Origin: Liolophura sinensis
Taxonomy: Eukaryota > Mollusca > Polyplacophora > Chitonida > Chitonidae
Assembly (NCBI RefSeq): GCF_032854445.1
Contig: NC_088304.1
Location: 27,661,732-27,725,731, forward strand
Direction: 5' to 3'
Length of the DNA: 64,000 nucleotides
Position numbers and translations under genes: made by a program. The notes under the pieces are model-generated. The model was not told the DNA's origin. It searched no databases and was given only the letters and a program-made list of their open reading frames with translations. Positions 25,001-33,755 of this stretch are shown here, piece by piece (positions within the stretch are counted from its first letter, which is position 1; each line of letters opens with the position of its first letter).

Positions 25001-26896
25001 AAGCAGAGTATTGACCGCAGTGTGATAGCTGGTAAATGATCTCACGTAACCGGTGAAATACGGCCTCTTGTCAATTTACCTTAGTTAGGGTTTTATTATA
25101 ACGATTCGTGCCAATGCTTAAATATATGTAGTAGCAAATTATATGGGCCGACTGGTCCGATCTGCCGGTAACCTCTGGATGTTATACAAAAAAGCTGTAA
25201 TACGACCCACTAACTTTTGTAATTCCACTATAAGTTAAAAACAAACGAATTGAAACCCATTGTTTTCCAAATCAGATTAAATCACCGACATATAATTTAG
25301 TATAAACCTAGTTTCAAATATCTCACTAGTTGGGTGTGGATTTGGAAAGGAAGATCTGAGATGCTGAGAAAGAAGAGCGAAGAGATCCGAAAGACATTAA
25401 AACCTCTAACGTGTGGGCAAAATGAATTAGATGGTGACCTCATCCAGCAACATTTCCGTATTCGAGTTTAAGAGTTGTCTCCCATACATACTGAAGGTCT
25501 TATAATACATATGTATCAAGTTACCAACTTAAACCCTTATGGTTATACAGAACGGGGATCTAATGCTCTGGATGCTTCCAGTTGTAGAAAAGAATGTCAC
25601 ATTATGGCTATTTTAACTTTCGTTTTGTGCTATTTATTGAATTCTTTCATTTCAATTTTCAGATTTTACAAACCCATTTTTTACTAGCACCCGCACATCC
25701 CCTGGTGTCAACAGTACAGATGTTCATAAAGGTGACGGACCCAGTACAGGTAAAAAAAAACAACATACATGCCTTTGAGCAGCTTTGCTTGCCACTCAGA
25801 ATATTTCAGAAATTTGGGGATAGAATCGAGCCCAAAGTAGCAGATGGAATACAGGTTGCTAGATCACGTCACTTTTTGGTAGCGGTTAGAACTCAAATAC
25901 GTGTAAGGGGCCTCCGTGGCCGAAGTGGTTGGCAATAAATCAGAATGCCAGTAACTATCATTATATGTTTGAGAATAAATCAGGAACTGTAGTGGCATCT
26001 CTCATATTAACATAACACGAAGAAAAGGAAAGTCGAAAAGTTGTCCATCTATGGGTATGCTTCTTTGAAATACTTTCAGTTTCGGTTTCATTTGTATATT
26101 TGCAGCAATAACAGTTGCCATAGCAGTCTGCGCAATCGGGTTAGCGTGTTGTATAGCCGCTATCTGGGCAACATGTCGACACAGGTATGTAGAAAAACAG
26201 GTTACAAAGTCCTGAACAGATTAACATTGATATTTTATTGATATTATAATATTAATTCTAGCAATGTTTTCATTGCCGAAAACATTTCATTTGTACGAAC
26301 TAAGGAGTGGTTGTCTTTCAAAACGTTATCGCTGGATATCTGGTATTTGGTTGGATTGCACGGTAGTAATTTAAGTCATAACGTGTCAAGTTTGTCGTCA
26401 AGAAGGTCATTTTTTAATACTGCTAAGCATAACAAATCTCATCCTAAGCATAATAAATCTCATTCTAAGTATAACAAATATCATTCTGGTTTCAATTTCT
26501 AGGCGGAAAAAAGCTACAGCGAACAGCCGTAACTGTCTAGCGACGGACACCTACAGCGTGGAATACGACAGGGCTTCTCTAAACTCCACCCCCTCATCCC
26601 ACCCCTACAGCCGCCCCTCCCCCCTCGTCACCGCCCCCCGACAACATCACGCCCTCGGCATGGTTGACATAGTGCGTCAGTCTGAGATGGTTCATTTGAA
26701 AAGTGGATATCACTCCCCTCCAGAGACGATTATGGAAGTGGCACAGACGCCTGATATGGATACCTCTGCCATGACAGAACGAGACGGACAGGCGGCCGAT
26801 ACTCTGGACTTGTCAAAATATCTTATAACGGATTCTGAGAACCCACCCTGCACGCTCTCTAAAACAAGCAAACAGAGTAACGAGCGGTCGGTGTAG
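18728..26896 (+). CDS. Gene A: lectin-CUB-transmembrane receptor, seven 3' exons
   Basis: Multi-exon gene whose spliced frame runs through seven exons to a TAG at 26894-26896. The intron phases are 1 at every junction except the last, which is phase 2. The predicted order is a nine-Cys SUEL/rhamnose-binding-lectin-like domain, a two-Cys CUB domain, a Ser/Thr/Pro-rich stalk with N-glycosylation sequons, a transmembrane helix and a 130-residue cytoplasmic part. This is a type I plasma-membrane protein, presumably binding a glycan or glycoprotein outside the cell; that role is inferred from the domains. The lectin exon opens in phase 1, so at least one upstream exon with the start codon and signal peptide exists, but I could not identify it. 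Gene B on the opposite strand has the same architecture exon for exon, which strongly supports the model. I do not recognise a named orthologue. Confidence 0.82.
21307..21544 (-). mobile_element. SINE (family 2), copy 2
   Basis: Counterpart of 9320-9551. This copy keeps about nine extra bases near its tRNA-like head (ACCATTAGGTACCGAATT) that copy 1 lacks, so copy 1 carries a deletion. Confidence 0.78.
21746..21912 (+). mobile_element. 5'-truncated SINE (family 1), copy 2
   Basis: Duplicate of the element at 9751-9917, again ending 27 bases before the CUB exon. It was inserted before the duplication (or before the haplotypes split). Confidence 0.85.
21940..22290 (+). CDS. Gene A exon: CUB domain
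   Basis: Exon of 351 bases, acceptor CATTTGCAG, donor GTAAGT, phase 1-1. It encodes a CUB domain: an opening NCS, then the SPGYPAL segment typical of CUB strand starts, a CSW about 27 residues after the first Cys, a central REYLHRDDTG turn, and a closing GHRMWVEYR. Only two Cys are present, so the second CUB disulphide is missing. The exon seems identical to 9945-10295 and equals the gene B CUB exon in length. A SINE tail ends about 27 bases upstream of the acceptor. Confidence 0.85.
23864..23959 (+). CDS. Gene A exon: stalk segment 1
   Basis: Exon of 96 bases, acceptor TTTTTTTTCAG, donor GTAAAC, phase 1-1. It encodes a short linker with the motif ESLEHL, then PNKTECG and LNKTSFPG. There are two N-glycosylation sequons and a single Cys. 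The matching gene B exon (57811-57906) is also 96 bases and has SLEHL, PNRTTCG and NTTTSTG at the same places, so the Cys and both sequons are conserved. Confidence 0.75.
24727..24840 (+). CDS. Gene A exon: Ser/Thr/Pro-rich stalk segment 2
   Basis: Exon of 114 bases, acceptor TTTTTCACAG, donor GTAAAAGG, phase 1-1. It encodes a mucin-like stretch (GSSTIPTSSPTLSKPSSTL) likely to be O-glycosylated, ending STRHKG. The frame joins correctly from 23959 and into 25663. The copy-1 equivalent, 12734-12848, has one additional C in the CCGCCCCC run and is out of frame. Confidence 0.72.
25663..25749 (+). CDS. Gene A exon: stalk segment 3
   Basis: Exon of 87 bases, acceptor TTCAATTTTCAG, donor GTAAAA, phase 1-1. 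It encodes DFTNPFFTSTRTSPGVNST and a short Gly/Asp-rich end, with one N-glycosylation sequon. It lies just outside the duplicated block, so only this copy has it. It aligns with gene B 56861-56950 (YFTPGMTYPP...NVTK...NTG). Confidence 0.7.
25907..25933 (+). mobile_element. SINE (family 1) head-only fragment
   Basis: GGGGCCTCCGTGGCCGAAGT and seven more bases match only the tRNA-like head of family 1. It lies in the intron between stalk 3 and the transmembrane exon of gene A. Confidence 0.55.
26106..26184 (+). CDS. Gene A exon: transmembrane helix
   Basis: Exon of 79 bases, acceptor TATATTTGCAG, donor GTATGT; it enters in phase 1 and leaves in phase 2. It encodes about 23 hydrophobic residues (ITVAIAVCAIGLACCIAAIW) followed by the basic stop-transfer RHRRKK across the splice, giving a type I orientation. 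The core IG-x-ACC-x-AAIW is shared with gene B (56175-56253, also 79 bases). The membrane Cys pair could be acylated, which is inference. Confidence 0.85.
26427..26485. repeat. 21-base repeat in the last gene A intron
   Basis: Three units of CTAAGCATAACAAATCTCATC-like sequence at 26423-26443, 26444-26464 and 26465-26485, ending 17 bases before the acceptor-adjacent exon start. Confidence 0.85.
26503..26896 (+). CDS. Gene A last exon: cytoplasmic tail
   Basis: Terminal exon of 394 bases, acceptor TTTCAATTTCTAG, stop TAG at 26894-26896. The tail has NCLATDTYSVEYDRAS near its start, RQSEMV near the middle and LSKYLITDSE near the end. The three matching blocks in gene B are NCLISDTYTLEYDRSS, RQSEII and FKKYIITDKN. 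The intervening sequence is Pro/Ser-rich and poorly conserved. The Tyr residues do not fit the ITIM, ITAM or YxxPhi consensus exactly. No enzymatic domain is visible, so the tail most likely acts as an adaptor-docking or phosphorylation platform; this is inference. Confidence 0.82.
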
Positions 26897-27889
26897 TGTG
26901 TCGTTGGCTGAGAGCAAAGACGTGAGGACGTGAGGACACGTCACTTTTAGAATTACAGCCTGTGATTACAGCTTGGCTATCAACGCGCTGAAAAAATTTC
27001 AATATCATCCCCTGTGTGAAATATGTTGATCCAGGTGCAATGCGACTGAACTTGACAGTTTTGTGCTTCGTATAGAGAATCGACCTCGCTTCGAATTTGT
27101 TTTTCGGCAGCGAATTCTTAGCCTGTTTTGTTAATCATCTGTGTTACATTTTGAGGCTATGGGATTAGCTATTCTGCTTCTTGGATGGTTACATTTTGTG
27201 TGATGATGTAACATCTTCCACGTGTTCATACCGAGAAGCCAGCATCATGCGATTTTCAAAGGGAAAGACGTTACTCGTCATCATCCCGGCTCCACTGTAC
27301 GACGCAGACTTTCTGGAAGTGAAAACCTTCTGTTGGTTGCGTTCTTTAACAGGTCGTGGCCCGAAATGTATGCTATATCTCTCTTAGTCCTGATAACACC
27401 TATCGTGTATCATGCCATCATGCCGGCTAGTTCGTACGTCATGAACAAGGCGTTCCCAACGTTAACAGAGAATTTCCGGGAGTGGGGGTGTGATTCCCAC
27501 TCTACCGACCTTCCCCGACTTTAGGCAGATAACACGCATGTAAAAAAACACGGTGATACTAGTGAAATGTTATGAATCATACATGTGCTTGTCTGATAAT
27601 TGCCCTACGTGCTGATTATGCGAATATCAAATTATGAAATATATCTATATATTTATAAACAACTTTTCGCGTGTGCTTCACCACGTGGTTTTTTCATTTC
27701 ATTTTAAAGAGTGCAAGAGATATATCATATTTACAATCTTGTCCCAAATTTATATGATCATAATGACTTTGCTCAAATTGTCCAAGGTATGTAGGTACCT
27801 GTACGCTTAGGTTTCAGCGTCGTATCTTTTCGAGTCATATGACAAACACGAGTCTTCAGTATATATACTGTGTCTTCCTTTGATCCTGT

Positions 27890-28121
27890 CTGTTCATGTC
27901 GCCGAAGACACCATACATGACACCCGACCAGTCACATTGTGCAAACACCGGGCCAACCAGTCCTGTTTCCTTGCTCTATACCTCATGTGTTGAGGGCCAA
28001 GCCAGGCAACATTAAGTATCATTTTTAAAATCTTTAGCATGATCCCAACCGGGTTTGAACCCCAAGTCTCTCGACTTCGTGGGGGAAGGGCAATCCATTA
28101 GGCTACCGAATCCGGGCGAAG
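27890..28121 (-). mobile_element. SINE (family 2) with recognisable tRNA-like head
   Basis: The reverse strand starts GCCCGGATTCGGTAGCCTAA with an A-box-like TAGCCTAATGG and the B-box-like GGTTCAAACCC, followed by the family 2 central block (AGAGCAAGGAAACAGGACTG, GTGTCATG, GTGTCTTCGGC). It lies 1 kb downstream of gene A. Confidence 0.8.
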
Positions 28122-29945
28122 AAAATGAATAGGGTTCTTCGCAAATCCTAAGTGTACATGTGAATGGTATAGGCCTGGTAAACCTGGTTATAAGCGTTCA
28201 GCAGATAGATTGTTTACGAAGAAATGGACAGACGATAGGACAGACTGACCGCCTGACGACGCCAAACTTCAAGAAAATACCACTAAACAGCCAAGTTTGA
28301 TTGAGGGGTAAAACAAGTCTAGGGTAAACATGTTGTCTGGCAGTTTCTAGCATTTTAGGCTTATCTAGAACATTTAGTTGTGGTGTTCTAAATTTATACA
28401 TTTTTTCTGTATAATATCAAATATGGTCACCAGGCGATGTTACAAAGATGATAATACTTTGTGTGCCTGAATTAACAATTTCTTTCGGTCTGTGGAGTTC
28501 TTAAAATTTCGCCAATGGTTTGTACGTAAAATAATCTGTGCATGTAAGTTACTGCTTGGAAGCGGCAGTAAGAAAGAACAACATATTATAGAGAAATAAG
28601 CATGCAAGAAAGTAAGCATATTAATTCATTTACGCGGAATAACATTTCATGCGTTGGATAGACGTGTACGATGAACTTTAAACAACTTTGTGCCGCATAC
28701 CACATGTCACGAAAACCAATCTAAAAACTGCACCACAAATCAGAGGCATTGCCCAAGATGTGTAACCGAAATTAAAACATTGATAGAATGTGTTTGAAGC
28801 TCACGCGTCCAATTATAAATGGTCTGCTACGTGATTAGGTGGGTATACTGTGAGACTCATAGGGAACAGTTCCTATACGGAGGTGTTATAACGTGTTAGT
28901 ATGGACGTCTGAATAGAGGTGTTTGCCGCGCTGTGTCTAATTCCAAAGCCGACGAAAAAAACCGCTAATTAGCCTAACGACTTACACGCCACCTGGTTAC
29001 CGACCATGTCGGGAAGGCTAATTGAAAGCTAAAATGACTTACGAGCCCAGAACTATTAACGATGGCAAAAAGTTGGAAAAATGTTGAACAGTTACCAAAC
29101 GCTGTCATAAAATACAAGTACCAAATGCAATACAAAGGATGTGCTCAGATTATCGTCTCGTTTTTTGCCAGTCAAATATTTGCGATGTTCTTTGATTTTC
29201 ACGAGCTCCGAGGCCGAACCTGTTATAAGCTGACGAAGACTTACAGCTACGTGGCGATTTTAATACGGTTAGGAATCCGTCTCTACAGCCTGTCCCTCCC
29301 AAAACCTGCACTGACATGCCCACTTCTCTGATGGAGCATTCCGCGCACTTTACGTCTTAGCATTGCGCACGCGCACGTCACTTGGTTGATTTGCTTGCAC
29401 GTGACGCAATCCCAGTTATGCACACTGAGTCTCTAGCTGTTTTACATCTGCCTTGCCTGTGGTAAGATGTTTAACGAATCACTGTCAGTTTGGTAGATGA
29501 GATAGGGTAACAGTAATTGTAAACTAGCCAGGTACAGAATCTCTGTTCCAGCACATGCCAGGTATAGATTGCTTTTCAAGAAAAACGCGTTACTAAATAT
29601 AACACCAAAGGGCGATCACTCTAGCTACTTTTTGCTTCAGATTGAGACGAATCTTCCAGATAGTACGGTTATAACGGAGATTTATGTATCAACATATTTG
29701 AAGTGATATCTGATTTTTTCATATTGCGAAATAGATTCAAATTTATATCAGTTATTTTTTCTATTACGATAATCAAGTTTGTGACAACGCAAACACAGAA
29801 TCGACCGTACTACATTTGTTAATTGAGAAAGCGACCGTAACATTTTACGAAACCGTTGTGTGACGATGCTGATTCATCATTTCATTGGTCCATATATACC
29901 GATGTACTTAAAGAGAGCTTATGAAATAAAACTGACCAAGTTTTT

Positions 29946-30092
29946 TTACTTTATTATTGCGGATTTCTGTCGCTGTGTAGTATAGTGAATATAAGCGTCA
30001 TGTCCGACATTCATGCACCATTCGTAGTCCGTAAAGGGCGTTCCTTGTCGATAATCGCAAGATCCATTTCCAAAACAACGTTTAACACTAGC
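29946..30092 (-). CDS. Weak candidate terminal exon, small Cys-containing peptide
   Basis: On the reverse strand a pyrimidine-rich stretch ends TTTGTCTTTGGGAG. It is followed by an open frame encoding SVKRCFGNGSCDYRQG, then EWCMNVGHDAYIHYT, and TAA, with AATAAA overlapping the stop. The upstream pyrimidine tract would also read as a hydrophobic leader, but no ATG precedes it in frame. It could be the last exon of a small secreted protein or chance; I recognise no family. Confidence 0.2.
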   Translation of the reverse strand, partial: ASVKRCFGNGSCDYRQGTPFTDYEWCMNVGHDAYIHYTTQRQKSAIIK

Positions 30093-30639
30093 TCCCAAAG
30101 ACAAAGGTATGTAAGAAATTATACAAATAAGAAATAAAGCCGGTAACACACAAGAGAGAAGCGGTTATCAGTTTTCAATGATGCCGGACAGAGAGTGGAT
30201 AGTCCATGAATGAGTTCCAGGTCAAATAACAATTGAACAAGTATCTCAGTCGCGCTTTGATTGCAGCTGTTCATAAAGGCATTATGCAGATGCAATGAGC
30301 ATGGCTACCTTTACGGCCCCCTAGTCCCAGGTTAAGCGGTATTAGATACAGTTCGAAATGACCAGCGTTACAGATTGAATTTGTATCCTGTAATACAGGG
30401 ACACTCCAGCTGTATAGATGTAGGTGATTCAACTTTTACCACAGGGTAAAAATGTTAGGAAAATGTCTTCCAAACGTACCTTATTGATACCAAGATCTGG
30501 TTTAGACGACGGGCACAGCACACCAGTGACGTCTGATAATTGTTATTTACATCACTGCATTTTTTTTTACCTAAGCCTGCTTAAGCCATGGTGTTAGGGT
30601 GCTTGTAATTTGCTACAATTTATGCAGTTATACGAACAG

Positions 30640-31149
30640 TCGCTGCTTTGGTCTTACTCTCTGTGCTGTACATTCTGTCACACTGTGGTCGCTGCCCTGG
30701 TTTTGCTTTCTATGCTGTACAACTATCACACTGTCGCCGCTGCTCTGGTCTTACGCTATATGCTGTACATCTATCACACTGTCGTCGATGTTCTTGCTTT
30801 ACTCTCTGTGGTGTACGTTTATCACACGTCGCTGCTCTGTTCTTGCACTCTATGCTGTACATCTATCACACTGTCGCTGCTGCTCTGGTCTTACTCTCTA
30901 TGCTGTACGTTTATCACACTGTGGTCGCTGCTCTGGTCTTACTCTCTAAGCTGTACGTTTATCACACTGTGGTCACTGCTCTGGTCTTACTCTCTATGCT
31001 GTACGTTTATCACACTGTGGTCGCTGCTCTGGTCTTACTCTCTAAGCTGTACGTTTATCACACTGTGGTCACTGCTCTGGTCTTACTCTCTATGCTGTAC
31101 GTATATCACACTGTGGTCGCTGCTCTGGTCTTACTGTCTGTGCTGTAGT
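30640..31149. repeat. 48-base minisatellite, about 11 units
   Basis: Units of the type CTGCTCTGGTCTTACTCTCT ATGCTGTACGTTTATCACAC TGTGGTCG. Because 48 is divisible by three, all forward frames stay open for long stretches, giving repetitive Leu/Trp/Ser/Cys/Tyr peptides that are not evidence of a gene. One irregular unit near 30808-30855 changes the frame. Confidence 0.93.
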
Positions 31150-31460
31150 CATTAATTATATTACAGCAGTCATCCTCTTATAGTTGGCCACGTGACGGCT
31201 TGGTTAGTTTTGTGGACAGTTTCGAGTAAAATTAAGATTCGACCCAACATGATATGAGTGGTGTAGATTTTGATGCTTTCTATAATTGTGATCGAAGATA
31301 ATTTTCATTCCCGAGTTTCGTTTGAAGTTATAATGTATTTGTCCGAACAGACATTCGTATACCAGTCGTAAAAATATTATGGACGTTGCGGGCCAATTCC
31401 CAAAACGTTTAACACACACCATCAAAGAACTTAGAAAGAATACTAACTACGAATGGATAG

Positions 31461-31507
31461 TTACCACAGCAACCACAGTGTGATAAACGTACAGCATAGA
31501 AAGACAC
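31461..31507. repeat. Single inverted unit of the 48-base minisatellite
   Basis: CCACAGTGTGATAAACGTAC AGCATAGAAAGAC is the reverse complement of one unit of the 30640-31149 array, 310 bases beyond it. Confidence 0.85.
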
Positions 31508-32600
31508 AATCATGAAGCAGAGCGCCAGAGATTCTGAACGTTCTGTCCATATTTACTTATGGGACAATTATACTCACTGTTAAACTGAAGAATATTACAA
31601 TGAAAGCGTTTTGATATAATAACCTTGACACACCCCATTTTTCAGTAATAACTTTTGACGTTGTTTGATTTAACAAGTGCTGCAAGGCGAGATAATGCAT
31701 ACACGCCTTTTTATATTACTACTATATTATTATATTTATTATATTATAATATATATTATTTTAGTTATTCACATTCGGTGGCTGGCAGTTAAAGTATTAG
31801 GTGTGGAATTTAAGTAAAATTTCTAAAACATATATCATTAGTAAGCATACATTCCTCTCTCAGTGAGGAATCACTTTGTACGTAAGTCAGCTTGAAATAT
31901 TACGTTCAGCTTTAAGTAGTTCTCGCGAAGGTCTGCATGAATCACTCTGGAAAATATCTCGTCTCGCGATATCAGTGGCATGACACCTCGTAAATAAATA
32001 GCGAAACGTTTTAGGGTCCGATCAAATGTGGCACGTGATGACAGCTTCATGGCTATTCTTATATTACTGTTAATTAAAATCATGCCATGAAAAGTCACTT
32101 CAATAAATGGCAATCGGTTCATCCATGTTGCCTCTAGGTTTAATTTACTCAAAGCTGACTAATATGGTTGAGTTTACGAAGCTTTCCACGACTGATATGT
32201 GTTTCAACATATAACCCGATAGTCAGAAACACTTTGGGCAATAACCTTAACAGATGACCGATCGACTTACACAATTTCCTTAATTGCTTAAGCTGTGAAA
32301 ACAGAAACCACTTTGGCCATTAAGGCAAACAACAAATTGCCGCCTGTTCCAATTGAATTTGTCAAGCAAACCCTGTTAACCACGGATACCGTTACACTAA
32401 CGCCATCCCCTTAATACGATCCTTGGAATGTCTCCAGATTGCGCTTCTATTTCTCGAATTTCGAAATGAGGCAATCAATATCAAATAACGGGAATTGTCA
32501 GTTGTTGGCCTGATCTCAGTCCTTGCTTTTCAGTCGGCTGTGTTTCCAGTTTACGGACAACCTTCACAAGAAAGTCTTCGCCAAGGAGATAGATGGTTCA
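31508..32600. other. Intergenic; nothing recognised
   Basis: AT-rich sequence with a short TAT/ATT-rich stretch near 31720-31765. No coding exon, SINE or tandem repeat seen. Confidence 0.5.
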
Positions 32601-32603
32601 ATA

Positions 32604-33058
32604 TTAGCACAAAATACAAAGCATAAATGAATGAGCAGACAAGAAAGTAATATAGCTTACGACTAAGCACAAAATACAAAACAGTAATGAGAGAACAAGA
32701 AAGTAACTTATTGTAGTAACTAGCACAAAACACAGAGCAATATGAAACAACAGAAAAAAATAACCTATCTTACGACCAAGCACAAAATACAGAGCAATAT
32801 GAAACAACAGAAAAAATAACCTATCTTACGACCAAGCACAAAATACAAAGCAGTAATGATTGAGCAGATAAGAAAGTAACTCTATCTAACAACAAAGCAC
32901 AAAATACAAAGCAGTAATGAAAGAACAGAAAGAAAGTAATCCTATCTTACGACCAAGGGCAAAATACAAAGCAATAATGGATGAACAGACAAGACAGTAA
33001 CTCAGAGTTACGATCATTCACAAGATACAAAGCTGTAAGGTATGATCAGACAAGAAAG
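32604..33058. repeat. About 60-base minisatellite, about 8 units
   Basis: Degenerate units built on AGCACAAAATACAAAGCAGT AATGA, then AACAGACAAGAAAGTAACTC TATCTTACGACCA. A detached unit occurs at 33717-33755. Open frames on the reverse strand here are repeat artefacts. Confidence 0.9.
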
Positions 33059-33226
33059 TGTAAGGGTACCACTGTCAGAGAGTACAGATGAGAAAGAAAA
33101 GATCACAAACACAAAGAAACACGAAGACGCTTGAATAAGACAAAATAGACAATGCAACAGACAATAATATATATAATCTTAACTGTGAATTCTATATTTT
33201 CGAGGACTGACTCGCCTTTAGGAACA

Positions 33227-33227
<1 letters not shown>

Positions 33228-33310
<83 letters not shown>
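33228..33310. repeat. (AT)n microsatellite
   Basis: About 83 bases of uninterrupted AT dinucleotide. Confidence 0.97.
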
Positions 33311-33314
<4 letters not shown>

Positions 33315-33587
33315 TTCTCAATCTACAGTTGACAGTCCGATAGGTGGTTTATTCCCCATCTGGGAATGTGTAACTTCTCGGGTCGAATAGGTTGACAGTA
33401 GCGTCCGTGATGCCGCGCATCACAACTCCGTCGGTCATATTTATAGACTAATGTACTAGACACCGACACATATTTCCAGAATGGACATTCTATTTACAAT
33501 GACACTAAACTCATAAACACCGAAGCCTCGAGAACGCCTCACTGAATTACTGTGCAGGCTATAACGTACACAGAGAGAAAAATGTAG

Positions 33588-33688
<101 letters not shown>

Positions 33689-33716
33689 CAATGTTTTCAG
33701 ACGGGGTTCAAAAGTA

Positions 33717-33755
33717 GCTCTATCTAATGACCAAGCACAAAGTACAAAGTCATGT
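33717..33755. repeat. Detached unit of the 60-base minisatellite
   Basis: CTCTATCTAATGACCAAGCA CAAAGTACAAAGTCATG matches the 32604-33058 unit, beyond both AT arrays. Confidence 0.7.

Larger units (their letters stand above)
13385..25176. repeat. Tandem duplication, copy 2 (about 11.8 kb)
   Basis: Second copy, continuous with the transmembrane and tail exons of gene A. It differs from copy 1 by scattered substitutions and small indels, concentrated at roughly 20140-21540, 22690-23130 and 24300-24420. Long stretches around the lectin and CUB exons look identical. Confidence 0.92.
26897..30600. other. 3' flank of gene A; no gene supported apart from one weak exon candidate
   Basis: Holds the gene A 3' UTR (end not delimited; no clear AATAAA close by), a family 2 SINE and otherwise unrecognised AT-rich sequence. 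Short open frames near 27181-27524 overlap in different frames and show no domain. Confidence 0.5.

Noticed and set aside
26503-26600. ITIM or ITAM in the receptor tails
   Set aside because: The residues at Tyr+3 (E, A or S) do not fit either consensus in A or B.
27222-27524. 100-residue open frame downstream of gene A
   Set aside because: It overlaps another open frame, has no domain, and lies where the 3' UTR is expected.
30610-31155. 181-residue open frame
   Set aside because: Produced by a 48-base tandem repeat that keeps several frames open at once.
33103-33343. Poly-Ile/Tyr open frames on both strands
   Set aside because: These are translations of an (AT)n microsatellite.
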